12,563 nucleotides of DNA, taken from NCBI GenBank assembly GCA_002392965.1, contig DGIA01000013.1, forward strand, positions 39,572 to 52,134, in the 5' to 3' direction. A program made the translations under genes and the position numbers. Positions within the stretch are counted from its first letter, which is position 1. Each line of letters starts with the position of its first letter. The stretch is from Bacteroidales bacterium UBA3834. Lineage in GTDB: Bacteria > Bacteroidota > Bacteroidia > Bacteroidales > P3. The notes below the pieces were generated by a model. It saw only the letters and a list, made by a program, of their open reading frames with translations, was not told the DNA's origin and did not search any database. Positions 8,083 to 12,563 of the stretch are shown here, piece after piece.

Positions 8083-9203
8083 CGCAGCCCTTCGATGGCG
8101 GCGACCATCTTGTCCCAACCGTACTTCTTCTTCTCCTCGCGCACGCCGTCGGACAGGCGCCCTGTCCAGTCTTCGGCGAAGAAGCGCACCATGGCGTCGG
8201 CGATGGCCTGGGGACGGGGTTCCACCACAAAGCCGGCCTTGCCGTCGGGCACAATCTCGGGCAGGCCGCCCACACGGGTCACCAGCATGGGCTTCTCGAA
8301 GTAGTAGGCGATCTGGCTCACCCCGCTCTGGGTGGCGCTCTTGTAGGGCTGTGCCACCAGGTCGGCGGCGCAGAAATAGCGGTTCACCTCGCTGTCGGGG
8401 ATGAAGTCGGTGTGCAGCACCACCTTGTCGCCCAGTCCGAGACGGGCAATCCGGTCGTGGTAGGGCTTGGGGTCGCCGTAGAACTCACCGGCCACCACCA
8501 GCTTCACCCGCAGCGGCTCCAGCCGTGGGTCGGCCATCGCCTCGAGCAGCAGGTCGAGCCCCTTGTACTCGCGTATGAAGCCGAAGAAGAGCACATATCG
8601 CTGGTCCTCGGGCAGGCCGAGCAGGTGCAGGGCCTCCTGCCGGGAGAGCACCTCGCCGTAGTGGTCGTAGAGCGGATGGGGGCTGTAGCAACGGGGCCGG
8701 CGGCGACGCGGGTCGAAACGGTCGATGTCCTCGAGCACCGATTGGCTGAGGGTGACAAAGGCGTCGTTGGAGCCGACGAAATAGCGGGAGAAGAGGCCAT
8801 CGCCAGGACGGTGCTCGTGGGGGATGAGGTTGTGCAGGATGGCCACACGGCGGGTGCCCTTCGACCGGGCGCCGCGGAGCACCGTGCCAAGGCATGGGGC
8901 CATGAACGGCAGCCAGAAGGCGCTGACGACCAAGTCGGGATGCCGACGGCGGATGTAGCGGCCTGTGCGCAACCAGCTGAAGGGGTTCACCGAGCTCATC
9001 ATACGCCTGATGCGTAGCCCTTCGGGAGCTGGGTCGGTGCTGTACTGCGTCTTGCCGGGGAAGAGGAAGGAGGGATACTGCAGGGTGAAGGTGACAAGCT
9101 CCACCTCATGTCCCTGCGACTGATATTCACGAGCCAGACGCTCGCTGAACGCCGCGATGCCGCCGCGGTAGGGCCAAGCCGGGCCGATGATAATCACTTT
9201 CAT
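8064..9203 (-). CDS. Glycosyltransferase, GT4-like (GT-B fold)
   Basis: This 379-residue, probably cytoplasmic enzyme transfers a sugar from a nucleotide-sugar donor during surface glycan synthesis; donor and acceptor cannot be told. The N-terminal half shows the GT-B acceptor-domain entry MKVIIIGPAWPYRGGIAAF, with the glycine-rich loop. The C-terminal donor domain has YVLFFGFIREYKGLDLLLEA, LVVAGEFYG and PMLVTRVGGLPEIVPDG, the usual GT4 order. The classical E-x7-E acid motif is altered: the segment TQSGVSQIAYYFEKP lacks the first glutamate. The ATG at 9203 is chosen; an in-frame ATG at 9218 lies inside the tRNA terminator stem and would add only five residues. No cell-wall or polysaccharide cluster surrounds it. 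It starts 9 bp after the terminator hairpin of the upstream tRNA-Leu and shows no promoter of its own, so it may depend on readthrough. Confidence 0.88.
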   Translation of the reverse strand: MKVIIIGPAWPYRGGIAAFSERLAREYQSQGHEVELVTFTLQYPSFLFPGKTQYSTDPAPEGLRIRRMMSSVNPFSWLRTGRYIRRRHPDLVVSAFWLPFMAPCLGTVLRGARSKGTRRVAILHNLIPHEHRPGDGLFSRYFVGSNDAFVTLSQSVLEDIDRFDPRRRRPRCYSPHPLYDHYGEVLSRQEALHLLGLPEDQRYVLFFGFIREYKGLDLLLEAMADPRLEPLRVKLVVAGEFYGDPKPYHDRIARLGLGDKVVLHTDFIPDSEVNRYFCAADLVAQPYKSATQSGVSQIAYYFEKPMLVTRVGGLPEIVPDGKAGFVVEPRPQAIADAMVRFFAEDWTGRLSDGVREEKKKYGWDKMVAAIEGLRQPQQS

Positions 9204-9211
9204 AACAAGAA

Positions 9212-9239
9212 AAGGCATCTACGTTAGTTTAGATGCCTT
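9212..9239 (-). terminator. Rho-independent-like terminator of tRNA-Leu
   Basis: AAGGCATCTA (9212-9221) pairs perfectly with TAGATGCCTT (9230-9239) around an 8-nt loop. Read on the minus strand the stem is followed by a short T-rich run (TTCTT), while the plus strand has no T tract, so it terminates minus-strand transcription. It starts 3 bp past the tRNA 3' end and stops just before the glycosyltransferase ATG. Confidence 0.75.
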
Positions 9240-9242
9240 CTG

Positions 9243-9325
9243 TACCCCGGGAGGGACTTGAACCCTCACGCCCTTGCGAGCAACAGATTTTGAGTCTATC
9301 GTGTCTACCATTCCACCACCAGGGC
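9243..9325 (-). tRNA. tRNA-Leu, anticodon CAA
   Basis: The minus strand folds as a class II tRNA of 83 nt. The acceptor is GCCCTGG with CCGGGGT (a terminal G-U pair) and discriminator A. The D-stem is GTG/CAC. The anticodon stem is ATAGA/TCTGT around loop CTCAAAA, so the anticodon is CAA. A long variable arm closes with a GCAA tetraloop, and the T-arm is GAGGG-TTCAAGT-CCCTC. The long variable arm and anticodon identify leucine, decoding UUG. The 3' CCA is not encoded (the next bases are CA). A full-consensus promoter lies 26 bp upstream and a hairpin terminator follows at once. Confidence 0.95.
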
Positions 9326-9351
9326 ATGCTTTCTTCTTTCGAAAGCGGGTG

Positions 9352-9382
9352 CAAAATTACACACATTTTTTGACATGGCAAA
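9352..9382 (-). promoter_or_regulatory. Promoter of tRNA-Leu
   Basis: On the minus strand, TTTG (9379-9382) is followed after exactly 19 bp by TAATTTTG (9352-9359), an ideal Bacteroidetes -33/-7 pair. The -7 box ends 26 bp upstream of the tRNA 5' end. It is back to back with the prs promoter. Confidence 0.85.
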
Positions 9383-9389
9383 ACTTTTT

Positions 9390-9420
9390 TTTGCCAGTCG
9401 CCTAAAAATGTGTATCTTTG
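9390..9420 (+). promoter_or_regulatory. Promoter of prs
   Basis: TTTG (9390-9393), a 19-bp spacer and TATCTTTG (9413-9420) match the Bacteroidetes primary sigma consensus. The -7 box ends 65 bp upstream of the prs ATG at 9486. Only 7 bp separate its -33 box from that of the divergent tRNA promoter. Confidence 0.88.
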
Positions 9421-9485
9421 CAGTCGTCAAATGACAGAAAAAGAACATCCTAAAACAATATAAAGAACCATCAATCAACGGACTA

Positions 9486-10472
9486 ATGAACAACATGCGT
9501 TCTGACAAAGTCTTTATTTTTGCCGGCCGGGCCACTGCCGATTTGGCTCGCCGAGTGGCGGAAATCTATGGTATTCCGCTGGGCAATTCCACCGTTTTTC
9601 AGTACGCCGACGGCGAATTCCAACCTTCCTACGAGGACACCATCCGCGGTGGCATCGTGTTCATCATCCAGAGCACCATCCCGCCCACGGACAATCTCTT
9701 CGAGCTGCTGATGATGATTGACGCCGCCAAGCGTGCTTCGGCCCAGAAAATCATCGCCGTCATCCCCTACTACGGCTTCGCCCGTCAGGACCGCAAGGAC
9801 AAACCGCATGTGCCCATCGCCTCGAAGCTCATCGCCGACATGCTCAGCGTGGCCGGCGTCGATCGCGTCATCACGATGGACCTGCATGCCGACCAGATCC
9901 AGGGATTCTTCAACATCCCCGTCGATCACCTCTACGGCTCGTCGCTGTTCATGCCCTATATCCGTGAGAAATTCGACATCGACGACGTGATGTTCGCCAG
10001 TCCCGACATGGGTGGCAGCAAGCGTGCCGGCACCTATGCCAAGACGCTGAACAACAGCTTCGTCATCTGCTATAAGCATCGCAACAAGCCCAACGAGATC
10101 GGCGAGATGCGCCTCATCGGCGACGTCGAGGGCAAGCATGTGATCCTGCTGGACGACATCATCGACACCGGCACCACCATCTGCAAAGCCGCCGCCATCA
10201 TCAAGGAGAGCGGTGCCAAGAGCGTGAGCGCCATGATCACCCACCCCGTGCTTAGCGGCCAGGCCATCGAGAAGGTGGAGGCCTCTGAATTGGAGGAGCT
10301 CGTTGTGGCCGACACCATCCCGCTGAAGCGTCCGTCGGACAAGATTCACGTGCTGAGTTGCGACTGGCTGCTGGCCGAGGCCATCCGCCGCGTGGTGAAC
10401 TACGAGAGTCTCGACAACCTCTACGAGACCACCCTGCACCGCAAGGGTGTCATCAAGAGAATGAACGAGTAA
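9486..10472 (+). CDS. prs: Ribose-phosphate pyrophosphokinase (PRPP synthetase)
   Basis: This cytoplasmic enzyme makes PRPP from ribose 5-phosphate and ATP for purine, pyrimidine, NAD, histidine and tryptophan synthesis. The 328-residue protein has the family landmarks in order: DGEF (about 42-45), the flexible ATP loop YYGFARQDRK (95-104), the PRPP synthase signature DLHADQIQGFFNIPVDHL (132-149), SPDMGGSKRA (172-181) and the ribose-5-phosphate loop DDIIDTGTT (223-231). It is slightly longer than the roughly 315 residues of E. coli Prs, mostly at the C-terminus (RKGVIKRMNE). The first ATG (9486) is used; a second at 9495 gives nearly the same protein. It has its own strong promoter and probably continues into rplY, as no terminator is visible in the spacer. 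Confidence 0.96.
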   Translation: MNNMRSDKVFIFAGRATADLARRVAEIYGIPLGNSTVFQYADGEFQPSYEDTIRGGIVFIIQSTIPPTDNLFELLMMIDAAKRASAQKIIAVIPYYGFARQDRKDKPHVPIASKLIADMLSVAGVDRVITMDLHADQIQGFFNIPVDHLYGSSLFMPYIREKFDIDDVMFASPDMGGSKRAGTYAKTLNNSFVICYKHRNKPNEIGEMRLIGDVEGKHVILLDDIIDTGTTICKAAAIIKESGAKSVSAMITHPVLSGQAIEKVEASELEELVVADTIPLKRPSDKIHVLSCDWLLAEAIRRVVNYESLDNLYETTLHRKGVIKRMNE

Positions 10473-10474
10473 TA

Positions 10475-10548
10475 ATTGAATGCGTGAATGTGTAAATGCG
10501 CCAGTCGCTTGCGCAGTTGACACATTGACAGATAGATTAACAAATTAA
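10475..10548 (+). repeat. Degenerate intergenic dyad (prs-rplY spacer)
   Basis: The left part repeats TGAATGyG-like words (TGAATGCGTGAATGTG, from 10478). The right part holds TTGACACATTGACA (10517-10530), whose reverse complement matches the left words at about 11 of 15 positions. Between them, GCGC at 10498-10501 and 10511-10514 bracket CAGTCGCTT, resembling the reverse complement of the core seen in the sdh spacers. A short ATTAACAA direct repeat follows. The match is weaker than at the sdh spacers. Confidence 0.45.
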
Positions 10549-10569
10549 CAAACCAAAAACATTAAAACA

Positions 10570-11157
10570 ATGAGAGTAGTATCAATGAGCGGTTCTCTGA
10601 GAGAGAACGTAGGGAAAAAGGATGCTAAGGCTCTGCGTCGCGACGCCAAGGTGCCTTGTGTCATGTACGGTAAAGGCGAGCAGATTCTGTTCAGCGTCGA
10701 TCAGACTGCCTTCCAGCGCATTCTGTTCAACCCCGAACCCTGCTTCCAGAAAATCACCATCAACGGTGTTGACCACATGGCCATGCTGAAAGACATCGAC
10801 TTCCACCCCGTGACCGAGATTGTCTATCACGCCGACTTCTATGAGCTGACCGACGACAAACCCGTCGTGATGTCCATCCCCGTGCACACCAACGGCACCA
10901 GCAAGGGTGTGATGAAAGGCGGCAAGCTGGCTTACAAGCAGAAACACCTCAACGTGAAGGCCATCCCCGCCAACATGCCCAGCGAGGTCCTTATCGACAT
11001 CACCAACCTGGATATCAACCAGCGTATCCGCGTGCAGGATATCGCCTGCGAGAACTACACCATCCTCAACCCCAAGAGCGCCGAGGTGGTCAACGTTCTG
11101 AGCACCCGTGCCAGCGCCACCGCCGGCGAGGGAGAGGGCGAAGCCGCTGCCGAGTAA
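10570..11157 (+). CDS. rplY: 50S ribosomal protein L25/general stress protein Ctc
   Basis: This 195-residue protein binds 5S rRNA in the large subunit; it is the long (TL5/Ctc) form rather than the roughly 95-residue E. coli L25. Residues ~1-92 form the 5S-binding domain (SLRENVGKKDAKALRR, VPCVMYGKGE, DIDFHPVTE). Residues ~95-180 form the C-terminal beta domain (VHTNGTSKGVMKGGKL, LNVKAIPANMPSEV, DITNLDI). The tail is a flexible Ala/Gly/Glu stretch. The ATG at 10570 is used. It follows prs by 97 bp with no promoter seen, as prs-ctc pairs do in many bacteria, suggesting co-transcription. A rho-independent terminator follows. Confidence 0.94.
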   Translation: MRVVSMSGSLRENVGKKDAKALRRDAKVPCVMYGKGEQILFSVDQTAFQRILFNPEPCFQKITINGVDHMAMLKDIDFHPVTEIVYHADFYELTDDKPVVMSIPVHTNGTSKGVMKGGKLAYKQKHLNVKAIPANMPSEVLIDITNLDINQRIRVQDIACENYTILNPKSAEVVNVLSTRASATAGEGEGEAAAE

Positions 11158-11181
11158 TCGACAACAGACGACAGACAAACC

Positions 11182-11209
11182 AAAGGGCGAGCCTTGCGGC
11201 CCGCCCTTT
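11182..11209 (+). terminator. Rho-independent terminator after rplY
   Basis: AAAGGGCG (11182-11189) pairs with CGCCCTTT (11202-11209). An A/C mismatch and a further GCC/GGC stem close a TTGC loop. The stem is followed by the T-rich ATTATT. It separates prs-rplY from sdaA, whose start is only 14 bp beyond it. Confidence 0.85.
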
Positions 11210-11223
11210 ATTATTGAACGACA

Positions 11224-12429
11224 ATGGAAACCATCAAGAAGATATACAAGATAGGCTACGGCCCCAGCAGCAGCCACACCATGGGTCCACACCGGGCCGC
11301 CACCCTCTTTGCCAAGCGCACCAAGAACGCCTCGCGCTACCGCGTCACCCTCTACGGTTCCCTCGCCGCCACCGGCCGGGGGCACCACACCGACATGGCC
11401 ATCACCCGTGGCCTGGCACCCAAAGAAGTGGAGATTGTATGGCGGGCGGATATCGTCAAACCGTTCCACACCAACGGCATGCTCTTCGAAGCCCTCGACG
11501 CCGACGGCTCCACCATCGACACCTGGCTGGTATATAGCACCGGCGGCGGCTACCTGGCCACCGAGGAGGGCGAGGTGCCGCTGGGCATCACTCCCGAAGG
11601 CGAAGTCTATCCGCACAACACCATGAAGGAGATTATGGAGTATATCGACAAAGAAGGATTGTCGTTCTGGGAGTATGTGGAACAATGCGAAGACGGCTCT
11701 CTCTGGTTTTACCTCGAGGAGATGTGGCAGCAGATGCAGCAGACCATCGAGGAGGGCCTGCAGGACGACCGCGTCATTGCCGGCGGCCTGCACTTGCGCT
11801 CCAAGGCCCACCAGTACCATGTGCGCGCCAGCGGCTTCAAGCCCTCGCTGCAGAGCCGTGCCCTGGTCATCGCCTATGCCCTGGCCACCAGCGAGCAGAA
11901 TGCCTGCGGCGCCAAGATTGTCACCGCCCCCACCTGCGGCTCGAGCGGCGTGCTGCCGGCCGTGCTCTACCACCTGAAGAAGAACCACGGCTTCAGCGAC
12001 CGCGAGATACTGCGGGCCATGGCCACCGCCGGCCTCTTCGCCAACGTCATCAAGACCAACGCCACCATCAGCGGCGCCGAAGCCGGCTGCCAGGCCGAGG
12101 TGGGCAGCGCCTGTGTGATGGCCGCTGTGGCCAGCAACCAGCTCTTCGGCGGCAGCCCCAAGCAGATAGAATACGCCGCCGAGATGGCCATGGAGCACAA
12201 CCTGGGTCTGACGTGCGACCCCTTGTGCGGCCTCGTCCAGATACCCTGCATCGAGCGCAACGCCATGGCCGCCCTCCGCGCACTCGACATCAACATCTAC
12301 GCCATGATGAGCGACGGCCGGCACATCATCAGCTTCGACAAAGTGGTGAAAACCATGAAACTCACCGGCCACGACCTGCCCAGCCTCTATAAAGAGACCT
12401 CCCTCGGCGGCCTGGCGCTGGACGACTGA
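11224..12429 (+). CDS. sdaA: L-serine dehydratase (L-serine ammonia-lyase), iron-sulfur dependent, single chain
   Basis: This cytoplasmic enzyme converts L-serine to pyruvate and ammonia with a 4Fe-4S cluster. The 401-residue protein fuses the beta-like N-terminal region (KIGYGPSSSHTMGPHRAA, about 9-26; TGRGHHTDMAI, about 50-60) to the alpha catalytic region (TAPTCGSSGVLPAV, 234-247; SGAEAGCQAEVGSACVMAA, 283-301; LTCDPLCGLVQIPCIERNA, 329-347). C289, C331 and C342 keep the 42- and 11-residue spacing of the cluster ligands in the Legionella enzyme. It is shorter than E. coli SdaA (about 454). Unlike the Legionella enzyme, it has no C-terminal cysteine. The ATG at 11224 gives METIKKIYKIGYGPSSS, with the conserved motif near the start as expected. 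No promoter is evident between the preceding terminator and the start codon, so expression may come from readthrough. Confidence 0.94.
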   Translation: METIKKIYKIGYGPSSSHTMGPHRAATLFAKRTKNASRYRVTLYGSLAATGRGHHTDMAITRGLAPKEVEIVWRADIVKPFHTNGMLFEALDADGSTIDTWLVYSTGGGYLATEEGEVPLGITPEGEVYPHNTMKEIMEYIDKEGLSFWEYVEQCEDGSLWFYLEEMWQQMQQTIEEGLQDDRVIAGGLHLRSKAHQYHVRASGFKPSLQSRALVIAYALATSEQNACGAKIVTAPTCGSSGVLPAVLYHLKKNHGFSDREILRAMATAGLFANVIKTNATISGAEAGCQAEVGSACVMAAVASNQLFGGSPKQIEYAAEMAMEHNLGLTCDPLCGLVQIPCIERNAMAALRALDINIYAMMSDGRHIISFDKVVKTMKLTGHDLPSLYKETSLGGLALDD

Positions 12430-12463
12430 CCGACCGGCAGCACCCAAATGCTCCGTATATAAC

Positions 12464-12525
12464 GGTTCTCCCCCTGCCCTATCGCAACGATATCGTTGTA
12501 TAGTATAAAACATATAGGGAGAGCC
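12464..12525. repeat. Nested dyad downstream of sdaA
   Basis: An outer stem GGTTCTCCC (12464-12472) pairs with GGGAGAGCC (12517-12525), 9 bp including one G-U. It encloses the perfect 14-bp palindrome CAACGATATCGTTG (12485-12498), itself flanked by CTAT and ATAG. There is no U-tract after the outer stem. It could be an operator or leader structure for a gene beyond the window, or a 3' mRNA structure of sdaA. No gene is seen in 12430-12563. Confidence 0.6.
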
Positions 12526-12563
12526 TTGTTTGTGCCTAGTGTCTTGCGCTGAAAAAAGTTGAC

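Noticed and set aside
9243..9325. tRNA-Leu as an integration site of a mobile element
   Set aside because: No integrase gene and no direct repeat of the tRNA 3' end are visible in the window.
9483..10523. 346-codon frame antisense to prs
   Set aside because: Shadow of prs; no recognisable domain and no promoter pointing into it.
10582..12513. 643-codon minus-strand frame spanning rplY and sdaA
   Set aside because: It runs antisense through two well-identified genes and the terminator between them. Its translation is Gly/Ala/Val/His-rich without motifs, so it is a compositional artefact.

Overview
This window reads as a chromosomal segment of a high-GC member of the Bacteroidales. It carries the C-terminal end of NqrF, a type IX secretion (T9SS) type-B sorting protein, a Bacteroidetes-style sdhCAB (fumarate reductase) operon, and several promoters of the Bacteroidetes form TTTG-N19-TAnnTTTG without Shine-Dalgarno sequences. 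Genus cannot be decided from the sequence. Content is mostly housekeeping; I see no phage, transposase, CRISPR array or defence cassette.

Layout, left to right. (1) The 3' end of nqrF (+) ends at 233. (2) A convergent 795-residue secreted protein with a T9SS type-B C-terminal domain occupies 283-2670 (-). (3) A 248-bp divergent control region separates it from sdhC-sdhA-sdhB (+, 2919-6907), the menaquinone-linked succinate dehydrogenase/fumarate reductase. SdhC carries an unusually large hydrophilic insertion between its third and fourth membrane helices. (4) A histidine-rich cation diffusion facilitator (+, 7123-8082) runs tail to tail, with a 19-bp overlap, into a GT4-like glycosyltransferase (-, 8064-9203). 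(5) tRNA-Leu(CAA) (-) and its terminator lie immediately upstream of the glycosyltransferase. The tRNA promoter is back to back with the promoter of prs (PRPP synthetase, +). (6) prs is followed by rplY (ribosomal protein L25/Ctc), a rho-independent terminator, and sdaA (iron-sulfur L-serine dehydratase). (7) The last 134 bp hold a strong nested dyad and no gene.

How the genes work together: Nqr (NADH to quinone, sodium-pumping) and SdhCAB (quinol to fumarate, in the reductive direction) would form the NADH:fumarate respiratory chain typical of anaerobic succinate-producing Bacteroidales. SdaA feeds pyruvate from serine. Prs supplies PRPP for nucleotide and amino-acid synthesis. The remaining genes handle metal efflux, surface glycan synthesis and surface display.

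The most unusual signal is non-coding. Four of the spacers between co-directional genes (sdhC/sdhA, sdhA/sdhB, sdhB/CDF and, more weakly, prs/rplY) hold inverted-repeat elements whose arms are built from short words repeated several times. The word differs at each locus, while the layout recurs. The two sdh spacers also share a GC-rich core (GCGAGCG-AGCGA) and the same distance to the downstream start codon. This family of variable-arm, conserved-core intergenic dyads is the best candidate here for something undescribed.
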